Shown: positions 44,192 through 54,336, counted from the first letter of the stretch. The stretch is 64,000 bases of DNA from Streptomyces sp. NBC_01298 (GCF_035978755.1 NZ_CP108414.1:7130001-7194000); one strand, 5' to 3'. A program made the numbers and translations. The notes: generated from the sequence alone by a model not told the origin.

Positions 44192-44392
44192 ATGCTGTGG
44201 CCGATGTTCGCAATCGCTCTGGGCTTCCTCGGGCTCGCCGTGCTCGCCGTGCTCGCCGTGCGGGTCTTCGTGGAGGTGCGCAGGCTCTCCGTCCAGGTCG
44301 CGGACGCCGGGCGCCGGATCGCGGAGGCCTCCGCGGAGCTGGAGCAGGCCGCTACGGGCCTGGCCAGGGCCGGGCGCTCCGTGCGGCCATAG
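44192..44392 (+). CDS. Small membrane protein
   Basis: A 66-residue protein with one N-terminal membrane helix (about residues 4-24, FAIALGFLGLAVLAVLAV), followed by a charged amphipathic helix. It resembles small actinobacterial proteins encoded just before tatA. The ribosome-binding site is weak. Codon use matches the neighbours, which is the main support for it being a gene. Confidence 0.6.
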   Translation: MLWPMFAIALGFLGLAVLAVLAVRVFVEVRRLSVQVADAGRRIAEASAELEQAATGLARAGRSVRP

Positions 44393-44562
44393 CCATCGCC
44401 GGGTAACCGTCGTACTGTCTGACCACGTAGGCGGTGATACCCCAGGGCATTGCCAGGCGTTAACCCCCGGGGGTTACGATCCATGTCAGAACGGCTCACC
44501 GATCTCGGTCAGAGCCGTCTCGACTACCACAACCAGCCGTTTCGGTGAGAAGGAAGACACAC

Positions 44563-44862
44563 ATGATCGGCAACCTGAAGCCCCTCGAGATCCTCCTGAT
44601 CGTCGCCGTGATCTTCCTGCTGTTCGGTGCCAAGAAGCTTCCCGACATGGCCCGCTCGCTCGGCAAGTCCGCCCGCATCCTCAAGAGCGAGGCGAAGGCG
44701 ATGAAGAAGGAGGGGGAGGCGGAGGACGCCGCCACCGCCGCTTCCGTCGCCGACCCGGCGCCCCAGCAGCAGGCCACGGCCCCGCGCACGATCCAGGCCT
44801 CGCCCGGTGACGTGACCAGCGCCCGCCCCGTGAACGAGCCCAACCACACCACGCAGGGCTGA
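44563..44862 (+). CDS. tatA: Twin-arginine translocase subunit TatA
   Basis: Pore-forming subunit of the Tat system, which exports folded proteins. The 99-residue protein has a short N-terminal membrane helix ([16 protein letters not shown]), the invariant [15 protein letters not shown] hinge and amphipathic helix, and a soluble tail with an acidic/Ala region. The ATG at 44563 follows GAAGGAAG. tatC is 61 bases downstream; tatB is not in this window. Confidence 0.94.
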   Translation: MIGNLKPLEILLIVAVIFLLFGAKKLPDMARSLGKSARILKSEAKAMKKEGEAEDAATAASVADPAPQQQATAPRTIQASPGDVTSARPVNEPNHTTQG

Positions 44863-44923
44863 CGGCGGCCGGTCTTCCGGTCGCGCCCGCATCAGTCAAC
44901 TGCAACGAGACAAGGGACGTGGG

Positions 44924-45889
44924 TTGCTCAAGTCTGCCCGCAAGCAGGAGAAGCTGGACAAGAAGGCGAAGGACGCCGAAGGGCGGATGCCCCTTGTCGA
45001 GCACCTGCGTGAGCTGAGAAACCGGCTGATGAAGGCGGTTCTTGGGATCCTCGTGATCACGATCGTGGCCGCGTTCTTCTACAAGGACCTCATCGACTTC
45101 ATGATGAAGCCGATCCTGGACTCCGTCGGCTGCGCCAACGGCGTGGTCGCGCAGCGCAACGGGAAGCCCTGCGCCGCCATGACGGTCAACGGCCTCATCG
45201 CGCCGTTCTCCATCGCCCTGAAGGTCTCCCTGACCGCCGGTGTTGTGCTCTCCGCGCCGGTGTGGCTGTACCAGCTGTGGGCCTTCGTGGCCCCGGGGCT
45301 GCACAACCACGAGCGCAAGTACGCCGTGGGCTTCGTGGCGGTCGGTGCTCCGCTGTTCGGCGCGGGCGCGGTCCTCGCGTACAAGGTGCTGCCGCAGACC
45401 GCGGTGATCCTGCTGGAGTTCACCCCCGAGAACGCGAGCAACCTGCTGCCGGTCGACGACTACCTCGACCTGATCACGCGCATGATCGTGGTCTTCGGCC
45501 TGGCCTTCGAGCTGCCGCTGCTGCTGATCCTGCTCAACGTCACCGGGGTGCTGACCGCCAAGCGGCTGGCGAGCTGGTGGCGGGCGATGGTGCTGGGCAT
45601 CACGATCTTCGCGGCGTTCGCGACGCCCACCGGTGACCCGCTGACGATGCTTGCGCTGGCCGCGCCGATCGTCGCCCTGTACTTCATCGCGCTGCTGGTC
45701 TGTTACCTCAACGACCGCAGGCGGGCCCGCAACAACCCCGACGCCGGCCTGGACGACGACGAGGCCTCCGAGGTGGACCTGACCCCCGCGACCGTGGGCG
45801 CGGTCGAGCCCGTGGCGGCCCCGGGCGCCCTGCCCGAGCAGGCCGACGGCGGACGCCAGCGGATCAACGGCTACGACGACGCCACCTGA
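44924..45889 (+). CDS. tatC: Twin-arginine translocase subunit TatC
   Basis: Receptor subunit of the Tat system that binds the twin-arginine signal. The 321-residue protein has six predicted membrane helices after the conserved MPLVEHLRELRNRLMKAVLG. Further Tat motifs are WLYQLWAFVAPGLHNHERKY and FGLAFELPLLLI. The C-terminal 60 residues are a charged cytoplasmic tail. The start is a TTG at 44924 with AAGGGA upstream. Co-directional with tatA. Confidence 0.94.
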   Translation: MLKSARKQEKLDKKAKDAEGRMPLVEHLRELRNRLMKAVLGILVITIVAAFFYKDLIDFMMKPILDSVGCANGVVAQRNGKPCAAMTVNGLIAPFSIALKVSLTAGVVLSAPVWLYQLWAFVAPGLHNHERKYAVGFVAVGAPLFGAGAVLAYKVLPQTAVILLEFTPENASNLLPVDDYLDLITRMIVVFGLAFELPLLLILLNVTGVLTAKRLASWWRAMVLGITIFAAFATPTGDPLTMLALAAPIVALYFIALLVCYLNDRRRARNNPDAGLDDDEASEVDLTPATVGAVEPVAAPGALPEQADGGRQRINGYDDAT

Positions 45890-45926
45890 TCGACGAGGGT
45901 CCGCCCCGACGGGTACATTCCCGCGG

Positions 45927-46853
45927 GTGAGTGCTGAGATCACCCTCTTCGTCAATCCGACCGCCGGAAGCGGCCGGGCCGCGCACGCCGCGCAGCCGGC
46001 CGCTTCCGCGCTTCGTGAGGCCGGTTTCTCGGTGCGCAGCGTCGTCGGCGGCGATGCCCCCGACGCCCTGGCCCGGCTGCGGACCGCCGTGCGCGAGGGC
46101 ACCGGGGCGGTGATCGCGGTCGGCGGCGACGGGATGGTCTCCCTCGCCCTGCAGGCGCTCGCGGGCACGGAGGTGCCGCTCGGGGTGGTGGCGGTGGGCA
46201 CCGGGAACGATTTCGCGCGCGCGATGGGACTGCCCGTACGGGAACCCGCGCGGGCGGGCCGGCTGGCCGCCGAGGCGCTCAAGGAGGGCCGGGTCCGCGA
46301 GATCGACCTCGGCCGGGTGGGCGGGGTAGCTGCGGGGGACGGGGTTCGGGGCGGTTCCGGCGGTACCTGGTACGGGACCGTGCTGTGCTCCGGCTTCGAC
46401 TCGCGGGTCAACGACCGGGGCAACCGGATGCGGCTGCCGGCCGGCCGGTTCAGGTACGACCTGGCGATGGCGCTGGAACTGGCCGCCTTCCGGCCCTTCC
46501 CGTACCGGATCACCCTGGACGGCGGCCCGGTCCTGGAGACCGAGGCCACGCTGGTGGCCGTCGGCAACGGCTCCTCCTACGGCGGCGGCATGCGGATATG
46601 CGCGGACGCCGTGCCCGACGACGGGCTCTTCGACGTCACCGTCGTCGGCGACTGCAGCCGCACCACCCTGCTGAAGGTGTTCCCCCGGGTCTACAAGGGC
46701 ACCCACCTCGACCATCCGAAGGTGACCGTGCACCGGGCTTCGAAGGTGACGCTGGAGGCGGCCGGCATCACGGCCTACGCGGACGGCGAGCCGCTGGGTC
46801 CGCTCCCGGTGAGCGCCGAGTGCGTCCCGGCGGCCCTGCGGCTCCTGGCGTAG
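45927..46853 (+). CDS. Diacylglycerol kinase-family lipid kinase
   Basis: Lipid kinase of 308 residues, a DAGK/YegS-type cytoplasmic or membrane-associated enzyme. The phosphate-binding segment is FVNPTAGSGRAAHAA. The catalytic GGDG is in VIAVGGDGMVSLAL, and VAVGTGNDFARAMGLP is the family signature. The start is the GTG at 45927, 37 bases after the tatC stop, with a weak ribosome-binding site. The lipid substrate is not predictable. Confidence 0.9.
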   Translation: MSAEITLFVNPTAGSGRAAHAAQPAASALREAGFSVRSVVGGDAPDALARLRTAVREGTGAVIAVGGDGMVSLALQALAGTEVPLGVVAVGTGNDFARAMGLPVREPARAGRLAAEALKEGRVREIDLGRVGGVAAGDGVRGGSGGTWYGTVLCSGFDSRVNDRGNRMRLPAGRFRYDLAMALELAAFRPFPYRITLDGGPVLETEATLVAVGNGSSYGGGMRICADAVPDDGLFDVTVVGDCSRTTLLKVFPRVYKGTHLDHPKVTVHRASKVTLEAAGITAYADGEPLGPLPVSAECVPAALRLLA

Positions 46854-46918
46854 GCGGTCCGGGCCCGCGCAAAAGATCGCGACTGTTGTCAGGGGCGGCG
46901 GGTAGGCTCGAAGACAAG

Positions 46919-49771
46919 ATGACCGAAGAACTTTCTCCCGCCGAGCGGTACGCCGCTGCCCGGATCCGCGCCGCCGAAGAGGCCTCCGCCCTGGCGCCCT
47001 TCCGTGAGATGTACGAATTCGACCTGGATCCCTACCAGATCGAGGCCTGCAAGGCACTGGAGGCCGGCAAGGGCGTCCTGGTCGCCGCGCCGACCGGCTC
47101 GGGCAAGACCATCGTCGGCGAGTTCGCCGTGCACCTGGCGCTCCAACAGGGCCGCAAGTGCTTCTACACCACGCCCATCAAGGCCCTGTCGAACCAGAAG
47201 TACGCCGACCTCGCCAAGCGCTACGGCGCCGACAAGGTCGGCCTGCTCACCGGTGACAACAGCGTCAACGCCAATGCCCCGGTGGTCGTCATGACCACCG
47301 AGGTGCTCCGCAACATGCTGTACGCGGGCTCGCAGGCGCTGAACGGTCTGGGCTACGTGGTGATGGACGAGGTGCACTACCTCTCCGACCGGTTCCGCGG
47401 AGCCGTCTGGGAGGAAGTGATCATCCACCTCCCCGAGTCGGTGACCCTGGTCTCGCTCTCCGCCACCGTCTCCAACGCCGAGGAGTTCGGCGACTGGCTC
47501 GACACCGTGCGCGGCGACACCCAGGTGATCGTCTCCGAGGAGCGGCCCGTACCGCTGTGGCAGCACGTCATGGCCGGCCGACGGATCTACGACCTGTTCG
47601 AGGAGGGGTCCGACCACGGCGGCCGCGGTTCCGCGCGCCGCGAGGTCAACCCCGACCTGCTGCGGATGGCGCGGGAGGAGAACAGCAGCCGGTACAGCCC
47701 GAAGGACCGGCGGCGCGGAAAGATGGTCCGCGAGGCCGACCGCGAGCGCGAGCGGCGCTCCCGGGGCCGGATCTGGACCCCTTCGCGTCCCGAGGTCATC
47801 GCCCGGCTTGACGGCGACGGGCTGCTGCCCGCCATCAACTTCATCTTCAGCCGGGCCGGCTGCGAGGCCGCCGTCCAGCAGTGCCTGTACGCGGGGCTGC
47901 GGCTCAACGACGACACCGCGCGCCTGAAGGTGCGCGAGGTCGTGGAGGAGCGGACCGCGTCCATCCCCACCGAGGACCTGCACGTCCTGGGCTACTACGA
48001 ATGGCTCGAAGGCCTGGAGCGGGGCATCGCCGCGCACCACGCGGGCATGCTGCCCACCTTCAAGGAGGTCGTCGAGGAGCTGTTCGTACGGGGTCTGGTG
48101 AAGGCCGTCTTCGCGACCGAGACCCTGGCGCTGGGCATCAACATGCCGGCGCGCACGGTCATCCTGGAGAAGCTCGTCAAGTGGAACGGCGAGCAGCACG
48201 CCGACATCACCCCCGGTGAGTACACGCAGCTGACGGGGCGGGCCGGGCGGCGCGGCATCGATGTCGAGGGCCACGCGGTGGTGTTGTGGCAGCGGGGCAT
48301 GGACCCGGCGGGCCTGGCCGGGCTCGCGGGTACCCGTACGTATCCGCTGCGCTCCAGCTTCAAGCCCTCGTACAACATGGCCGTCAACCTGGTCCAGCAG
48401 TTCGGGCGGCACCGTTCGCGCGAGCTGCTGGAGACCTCCTTCGCGCAGTTCCAGGCCGACCGCTCGGTCGTCGGGATCTCCCGGCAGGTGCAGCGCAACG
48501 AGGAGGGCCTGGACGGCTACCGGGAGGGCATGACCTGCCACCTGGGGGACTTCGAGGAGTACGCGCGGCTGCGCCGCGACCTCAAGGACCGTGAGAACGA
48601 CCTGGCCAAGCAGGGCGCCGCCCAGCGGCGGGCGCAGGCGGCGACCTCGCTGGAGAAGCTGAAGCCGGGCGACATCATCCACGTGCCGACGGGCAAGTTC
48701 GCCGGGCTGGCCCTGGTGCTGGACCCGGGCGTGCCGGCCGGGCGGTCCAACGGGCACCGCGGGTACGAGTACACCGAGGGCCCGCGCCCGCTGGTGCTCA
48801 CCGTGGAGCGGCAGGTCAAGCGGCTCGCCGGGATCGACTTCCCGGTGCCGGTCGAGGCCATCGAGCGGATGCGGATCCCCAAGACGTTCAACGCCCGTTC
48901 CCCGCAGTCCCGTCGGGACCTGGCGTCCCAGTTGCGGAGCAAGGCCGGGCACATCACGGTGGAGCGGCACCGGGGCGGCCGGGCGGCCGCGGCCGACGAC
49001 CGGGAGATCACGCGGCTGCGCACCGCCCTGCGGGCGCACCCGTGCCACGGCTGCGACGAGCGCGAGGACCACGCGCGCTGGGCGGAGCGCTACCACCGGC
49101 TGCAGCGGGACACGCGGCAGCTGGAGCAGCGCATCGAGGGTCGGACGAACACCATCGCCCGCACCTTCGACCGGATCCACGCGCTGCTGACGGATCTGGA
49201 CTACCTGCGCGAGGACGAGGTGACCCCGCACGGGCGGCGCCTCGCGCGGCTCTACGGAGAGCTCGACCTGCTGGCGTCGGAGTGCCTGCGGGCCGGTGTC
49301 TGGGAGGGGCTGAGCCCGGCCGAACTGGCGGCCTGCATCTCGGCGCTGGTCTTCGAGGCCCGGCAGTCCGACGACGCGGTCGCGCCGAAGGTGCCGGGCG
49401 GCGCGGCGAAGGCCGCGCTCGGCGAGATGGTCCACATCTGGGGCCGGCTCGACGCGCTGGAGGAGGAGCACGGCATCAACCAGGCGGAGGGCGTGGGCCA
49501 GCGCGAGCCGGACCTCGGCTTCGCGTGGGCGGTGTACCAGTGGGCCTCCGACAAGAGCCTGGACGAGGTGCTGCGCGAGGCGGAGATGCCGGCCGGTGAC
49601 TTCGTGCGCTGGTGCAAGCAGGTCATCGACGTGCTGGGGCAGGTGGCCGCCGCGGCGCCTTCCTCTTCGGCGCCGCCGTCTTCGGAGGGCGGGAGCACCG
49701 TGGCCCGCAACGCCCGCAAGGCCGTGGACGCGCTGCTGCGCGGTGTGGTGGCCTACAGCTCGGTAGGGTAG
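46919..49771 (+). CDS. helY: Ski2-like superfamily II helicase (HelY-type)
   Basis: ATP-dependent helicase of 950 residues, related to yeast Ski2/Mtr4 and mycobacterial HelY. Walker A is VAAPTGSGKT (57-64 core), and motif II is MDEVHYLSDRFRG (DEVH 150-153). Motif III is SLSATVSNAEEFGDW, and motifs V-VI include TETLALGINMPARTV and YTQLTGRAGRRGID. The C-terminal DSHCT domain is present. The ATG at 46919 has a poor ribosome-binding site, but the protein beginning MTEELSPAERYAAARIR is standard. Linked to the pup-tat region in many actinobacteria. Confidence 0.93.
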   Translation: MTEELSPAERYAAARIRAAEEASALAPFREMYEFDLDPYQIEACKALEAGKGVLVAAPTGSGKTIVGEFAVHLALQQGRKCFYTTPIKALSNQKYADLAKRYGADKVGLLTGDNSVNANAPVVVMTTEVLRNMLYAGSQALNGLGYVVMDEVHYLSDRFRGAVWEEVIIHLPESVTLVSLSATVSNAEEFGDWLDTVRGDTQVIVSEERPVPLWQHVMAGRRIYDLFEEGSDHGGRGSARREVNPDLLRMAREENSSRYSPKDRRRGKMVREADRERERRSRGRIWTPSRPEVIARLDGDGLLPAINFIFSRAGCEAAVQQCLYAGLRLNDDTARLKVREVVEERTASIPTEDLHVLGYYEWLEGLERGIAAHHAGMLPTFKEVVEELFVRGLVKAVFATETLALGINMPARTVILEKLVKWNGEQHADITPGEYTQLTGRAGRRGIDVEGHAVVLWQRGMDPAGLAGLAGTRTYPLRSSFKPSYNMAVNLVQQFGRHRSRELLETSFAQFQADRSVVGISRQVQRNEEGLDGYREGMTCHLGDFEEYARLRRDLKDRENDLAKQGAAQRRAQAATSLEKLKPGDIIHVPTGKFAGLALVLDPGVPAGRSNGHRGYEYTEGPRPLVLTVERQVKRLAGIDFPVPVEAIERMRIPKTFNARSPQSRRDLASQLRSKAGHITVERHRGGRAAAADDREITRLRTALRAHPCHGCDEREDHARWAERYHRLQRDTRQLEQRIEGRTNTIARTFDRIHALLTDLDYLREDEVTPHGRRLARLYGELDLLASECLRAGVWEGLSPAELAACISALVFEARQSDDAVAPKVPGGAAKAALGEMVHIWGRLDALEEEHGINQAEGVGQREPDLGFAWAVYQWASDKSLDEVLREAEMPAGDFVRWCKQVIDVLGQVAAAAPSSSAPPSSEGGSTVARNARKAVDALLRGVVAYSSVG

Positions 49772-49861
49772 CCGGACTTGTAGGTTCCTCTAGAGGCGGT
49801 CATGGCCGGATCTCATCTCTTGCCATGATCGCTTCGGCGTGTCCCGTGGGAAAATCGGGCC

Positions 49862-50512
49862 ATGACTGGTGGAACGGATGACGGGCCGAGACGGGTCGGT
49901 CGGCCGCGCGCCGATCAGCTGAGACCGGCGAGCGGGCGGCCGCCGCGCGAGGAACTCCTCTACGCGGCGGCCGAGTTGTTCACGGTGAAGGGGTACGCGG
50001 CGACGACCACGCGGGCCGTGGCCGAACGGGCCGGAATGCGCCAGGCCACGATGTACCACTACTTCGCCGGCAAGGAGGAACTCCTCGCCGAACTCCTGGA
50101 GTCCACGGTCGCGCCCTCCCTGGAACTGGCCCGCCGGCTGGCCGGGGAAGCGGACCGGCCCGCCGGCCGCCGGCTCTGGGAGCTGTGCCGCTCGGACGTG
50201 ATGCTGCTGTGCGGCGGTCCGTACAACCTGGGCGCGCTCTACCTGTTGCCCGAGGTCGCCGGTGCGCGCTTCGCCCGCTTTCGCCGGATGCGACAGGAAC
50301 TCAAGGACATCTACCGGGAGTTGCTCGACGGGACCCGCGTCGGAGTCGAACTCGCCGGTGACAAGGCTGGATTGGTGCTCCGCAACGACCTGGTCTTCGG
50401 GCTCATCGAAGGCGTGATGCTGATCCACCGCTCCGATCCGGGGCGCCCGGTGGCCGCCTTCGCGGAGGCCACCGCCGACGCGGCGCTGCGGATCGCGGAC
50501 GTCCCCCGCTAG
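49862..50512 (+). CDS. TetR-family transcriptional regulator
   Basis: 216-residue repressor-type regulator. The N-terminal helix-turn-helix is REELLYAAAELFTVKGYAAT then TTRAVAERAGMRQATMYHYF. The remaining helical domain binds an unknown ligand. The ATG at 49862 lies 90 bases after helY. An imperfect inverted repeat TCATGGC-N15-GCCATGA (49800-49828) sits just upstream and could be its own operator. Its stop overlaps the last bases of the convergent pseudouridine synthase gene by four bases. Confidence 0.88.
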   Translation: MTGGTDDGPRRVGRPRADQLRPASGRPPREELLYAAAELFTVKGYAATTTRAVAERAGMRQATMYHYFAGKEELLAELLESTVAPSLELARRLAGEADRPAGRRLWELCRSDVMLLCGGPYNLGALYLLPEVAGARFARFRRMRQELKDIYRELLDGTRVGVELAGDKAGLVLRNDLVFGLIEGVMLIHRSDPGRPVAAFAEATADAALRIADVPR

Positions 50513-51516
50513 GGAGTCCTCGGTTCCTCGCATCCCTCTTCCCATCCGGGCCGGTCGTCCCAGGCCCGCAGGGTGCGGCCGCTCTCGATGCGGTGTGCGA
50601 TCCCGGTGACGGGGTCGGTGAACTCCAGGGTGCGGGCCAGGAGCTGGAGCGGGCGCCGGTAGTCGTCGGGCGCCGGGTCGCGGACCACCGGATAGACCGG
50701 GTCGCCCAGGATCGGCAGGCCCAGGCTGTTCATGTGGACCCGCAGCTGGTGGGTGCGCCCGGTGTGCGGGGTCAGCCGGTAGCGCCCGGTGTCCCCCTTG
50801 ACCGCGATGAGTTCGGCCAGGGTCTCGGCATTGGGCTCGGCGCCCGCGACCTCCGTGGCCGCCATCACCCCGCGGACCTTCTCGATGTGGCTGCGCAGGG
50901 TCCGGGGGAACTCCACCGCCGGGTCGTGGGGCGCGAGCGCCTCGTACTCCTTGCGGATCCGCCGCTCCTGGAACATCAGCTGGTAGGCGCCCCGGTCCTC
51001 GGGGCGGATGCTGAACAGCACCAGTCCGGCGGTCATCCGGTCCAGCCGGTGCGCGGGGCTCAGCGCGGGCAGGCCGAGCTCCACCCGGAGCCGGGCCAGG
51101 GCCGTCTGGAAGACGTGGCTGCCGCGCGGGGTGGTGGCCAGGAAGTGCGGCTTGTCGGCCACCAGCAGGTGCTCGTCGCGGTAGACGACCCCGATGGGGA
51201 AGGGCACCACGGGCTCGGGCGGCATGTCCCGGTGGAACCACAGGAAGGCGCCGGGCTCGTACGGGTCCTGCGGCCGCAGCACCCGGCCGCCGGGGCCCAG
51301 CACCCGGCCGTCCTGGAGCAGGCGGGCCATGGACTGGGCGCCGCGCGTGCCCTCGTAGCGTGCCGTGAGGTAGGAGCCGAGGTCCGGCCAGGTCCCGTCC
51401 GGGTCGGGGGGCAGCCGCATGCGGACCGGGTCGATGCCGGAGACCTGGGGCAGGGGCGCGTCGGGGATGTGGGATCTGCGCTTCACCGGGTACAGGCTAT
51501 GCGGCTGGGTCGGCAC
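50509..51516 (-). CDS. RluA-family RNA pseudouridine synthase
   Basis: Isomerises uridine to pseudouridine in rRNA or tRNA. The 335-residue protein has the catalytic-Asp motif SPAHRLDRMTAGLVLFS and RGSHVFQTALARL. The downstream HTGRTHQLRVHMNSLGLPIL segment is the RluA family hallmark. The first GTG at 51516 and a second at 51486 (VKRRSHIPD) are both possible. It converges on the TetR gene. The exact RNA target is unknown. Confidence 0.9.
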   Translation of the reverse strand: MPTQPHSLYPVKRRSHIPDAPLPQVSGIDPVRMRLPPDPDGTWPDLGSYLTARYEGTRGAQSMARLLQDGRVLGPGGRVLRPQDPYEPGAFLWFHRDMPPEPVVPFPIGVVYRDEHLLVADKPHFLATTPRGSHVFQTALARLRVELGLPALSPAHRLDRMTAGLVLFSIRPEDRGAYQLMFQERRIRKEYEALAPHDPAVEFPRTLRSHIEKVRGVMAATEVAGAEPNAETLAELIAVKGDTGRYRLTPHTGRTHQLRVHMNSLGLPILGDPVYPVVRDPAPDDYRRPLQLLARTLEFTDPVTGIAHRIESGRTLRAWDDRPGWEEGCEEPRTP

Positions 51517-51561
51517 CGGCGGCCCGGGTCGTCACCCGCGGCCCGGGTCGTCACCCGCGGC

Positions 51562-53106
51562 CTAGCCCCGGGTGAAGGTGCCGAGGTGGTCGGCGTCCAG
51601 GTGCTCGATGCGGACCGTGCGGTCGGCGGGGGAGAAGAACACCCCGGTGCGGCCGACCGCGTTCTCGCCGGTGGTCTCGTAGCTGAAGGTGTCCCCGTCG
51701 TAGTGGGTGAGGGGGAAGACCATCGGCTCCGGGCCGAGGGACAGGGTCAGCTTGCCCTCGCTCGTGGCCGCCACGGTCGCCTTGCCGTAGTAGGGGTTGT
51801 CGTAGGTGCCGGCGTAGGTGGAGTCCTTCCCGGCCGGCTTCGCCCCGGTGGGCGGGTGGGCGTAGTCGGTGGGGGAGCGGCCCTCCGCGTTGATCCGCGC
51901 GTAGAGGGCGCCCGTCAGGGCCAGCCAGTCGGTGGTGGCCCTGCCGTGTTCGGCGGTGTCGAAGAAGTCGGCGGCGATGGCGTCGGGGAGGCCGACGGGG
52001 GCGCCGTTGGTGAGGACGACGATGCCGAGCTCCTCCAGCGGGAGCATGCCGACGCTGGTGTTGGCGCCGAGTTCGAAGGCGCCGGAGTGGCTCAGGCGCA
52101 GGCGGCCCGCGTCGTCGTAGTTGACGTTCCAGCCCAGCCCGTAGAACCCGGTGCGGCCGGTGGGGGAGGCGGGCGGCTGCGACACGATCTCGGGGAGGTG
52201 GGTGCGGGCGAGGGTGTCGGCGGGGATGATCCGCTTGCCGTCGAGGGTGCCGCCGGAGAGCTGGAGCCGCAGCCAGCGGGACATGTCGCGGGCGGTGCTG
52301 CTCACTCCGCCGGCGGGGGCCTGGGCGTCGGGGTCGCGGACGTAGCGGGGGCTCCAGGTGCCGTCCGCGTTCCTGACGTGGGTGGCGGCATGGTCGGGGG
52401 CGTCGACGAAGGCCTGGAACCCGGTGCTGGTGTGCGTCATGCCGGCGGGCTTGAAGAGGGTGTCGGCGCTGAGCTTCTGCCAGGTGGTGCCGCGGGAGCG
52501 GGCGAGCGCCTCGGCGGCGGCCGTGAACCCGAAGTTGGTGTAGGCGTAGCCCGCGCGGAAGGGGCTCAGGGGCGCCAGGCGCAGGTGGTCGAGGATGTAC
52601 GCCTGGTCGTAGCCGAGGTCTTCGAGGAGGTCGCCGGCGTGGTCGGGCAGGCCGCTGCGGTGGGAGAGCAGGTCGGCGGTGGTGACGTGGGAGGTCACCC
52701 ACGGGTCCTTGAGGGCGAAGCCGGGCAGCTCCGCGTGCCGGTCGAAGTCGGCCGGGTCCTTGAGGACCCCGGCGGCGACGGTGGAGGAGACCGGCTTGGA
52801 GAGCGAGGCGATCTGGAAGACGGTGTCGGGGCCCACCGCGGCCGGGTCCCCTACGCGGCGCAGGCCGAAGCCCTTGAGGTAGACCACCTCGTCGTCGTGG
52901 ACGACGGCGACGGAGACGCCGGGAACCCCGGTGCGGCGCATCATCTCGGCGACGGTGGCGTCGAGGCTCCGCACGGCCGTGTCGACCTGGGCGTCCGTGA
53001 GCTGGGCGGTGGGCGCGGGCGGCGGGCTCGGGGCGGCGGTCGCGGTCCCGGCCGAGGCCAGGAGGGCGGCTGCTCCGGCTGCCGTGAATGCGCGGAGCGT
53101 ACGCAT
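51562..53106 (-). CDS. Secreted serine hydrolase (beta-lactamase class C/DD-peptidase fold)
   Basis: Exported penicillin-binding-protein-like hydrolase of 514 residues. A signal peptide ends near residue 25 (AAGAAALLASAGTATAAPSP). Active-site motifs are SLSK (Ser101, Lys104), YTN (Tyr189-Asn191) and HSGAFELG. After the catalytic domain a C-terminal lipocalin-like domain with KDSTYAGTYDNPYYGKATV fits the D-aminopeptidase/EstB-like group. It may be an esterase or D-peptidase rather than a true beta-lactamase. The ATG at 53106 is the only start that gives a signal peptide. Confidence 0.88.
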   Translation of the reverse strand: MRTLRAFTAAGAAALLASAGTATAAPSPPPAPTAQLTDAQVDTAVRSLDATVAEMMRRTGVPGVSVAVVHDDEVVYLKGFGLRRVGDPAAVGPDTVFQIASLSKPVSSTVAAGVLKDPADFDRHAELPGFALKDPWVTSHVTTADLLSHRSGLPDHAGDLLEDLGYDQAYILDHLRLAPLSPFRAGYAYTNFGFTAAAEALARSRGTTWQKLSADTLFKPAGMTHTSTGFQAFVDAPDHAATHVRNADGTWSPRYVRDPDAQAPAGGVSSTARDMSRWLRLQLSGGTLDGKRIIPADTLARTHLPEIVSQPPASPTGRTGFYGLGWNVNYDDAGRLRLSHSGAFELGANTSVGMLPLEELGIVVLTNGAPVGLPDAIAADFFDTAEHGRATTDWLALTGALYARINAEGRSPTDYAHPPTGAKPAGKDSTYAGTYDNPYYGKATVAATSEGKLTLSLGPEPMVFPLTHYDGDTFSYETTGENAVGRTGVFFSPADRTVRIEHLDADHLGTFTRG

Positions 53107-53233
53107 GGGCCCATTGTGCCGCCGAACGGGTGATCCCGCGCTGCGGCTCGTCCCTCGCCGCCGGATACGGGGGCCGGCCCGGGCCCATGCAGTTGCCTTA
53201 GAGCTGCGGGGATCGTTGCCTGCGTGTGACGGG

Positions 53234-54336
53234 GTGGGGCGCGGCCGGCGGGTGCGGATCGGGATTCTGACGAAGGTGTTCACGGCCGAGCTGGTCGACG
53301 CGGCGATAGCCAAGCACGACCGTGCCGAGCGGCGCCGCCGACTCCTGCCGGCGAGGCTGGTCGTGTACTTCGTCCTGGCCCTGTGTCTGTTCGCCCGGGA
53401 GTCGTACGAGGAGGTGCTGCGGGTACTGACCAGCGGCATCCCGGGCAGCCACGCTCTCGCACGGGTGAACCGGTCATCGTTGTGCCGGGCCCGCGCCCGC
53501 CTCGGCGAGGACGTGTTGGAGACCGTGTTCCGCCAGGTGGCCGGCCCGCTCGCCGCCCCGGCCGCGCCCGGCGCATGGTGGCGAGGACTGCGGCTCCTCG
53601 CCCTGGACGGCACCCAGTTCGATCTTCCGGATTCGACGAGTAACGGCGACACCTTCGACGGCCCCTCCACCACCGGCGGCGTCCCCTTCGGCTTCCCCCA
53701 GGTCAGGGCGGTGGTCCTCGCCGAGATCGGGACGCACGGAGTCCTCGACGCTCGCCTCGGCGGCTACCGCGACGGAGAACGCAGCCTCGCCTACCCGCTG
53801 GCGGGCTCCACCGGCCCCGGCGACCTGGTCATCGCCGACCGCGGCTTCTGGTCGGTCGAGTTCGCGCACGTCTTCACCGTGGCGGGCGCGGATCTGCTGG
53901 TCAGGCTCCAGTCCAACCATCTCGGCACCGCTCAGGAAGAACTACCGGACAGCTCGTATCTGTCGATGGCGCGACCAGGCAAGGAGGTCCGACTCCGAGC
54001 CGCGCGAGAGGGCCGGACTCTGCCCCGGCACGTGATCTACCGCGTCATCACCTTCACCAAGGACGGCAAGGTCGCCTATCTGGGCACGACACCCGCTCGT
54101 TCACCGAGGCCAGGCGGGAGGCCCGCGCACGCCTCCTTCCGGCCCGGCGTAATCGCGACTGCCCACGCGCAATCAAGAAGCCGAACCGCTGGCCCGTGCT
54201 GAGGACACGCGCTAGACGCGGCGCTGTGCAACCAGGCCGCCGGTCCCACAACCCGACCTCGAAGCCGAAGAGCACCCGCCGGACCGGAAGACCGGTACTC
54301 AGGGGAACCCGAGCCTCGTCACCGCCTACGGATTAG
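53234..54336 (+). pseudogene. IS4-type transposase remnant with internal deletion
   Basis: Decayed DDE transposase. The N-terminal insert domain RIGILTKVFTAELVDAAIAK and the catalytic core LRLLALDGTQFDLPDS and GDLVIADRGFWSVEF are intact. The reading frame then continues to KDGKVAYLGTTPARS and stops at 54202. In the +1 frame just after that point the usual C-terminal segment resumes: SFTEARREARARLLPARRNR, then IKKPNRWPVL, ending at the TAG at 54334-54336. The YREK-type region with the catalytic Glu is missing between these parts, so an internal deletion with a frame change has inactivated it. No clear terminal repeats were found. Confidence 0.8.

Noticed and set aside
49800..49828. Inverted repeat TCATGGC-N15-GCCATGA as a certain TetR operator
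   Set aside because: Arms are only 7 bp with a long spacer; mentioned with the regulator but not listed as a site.
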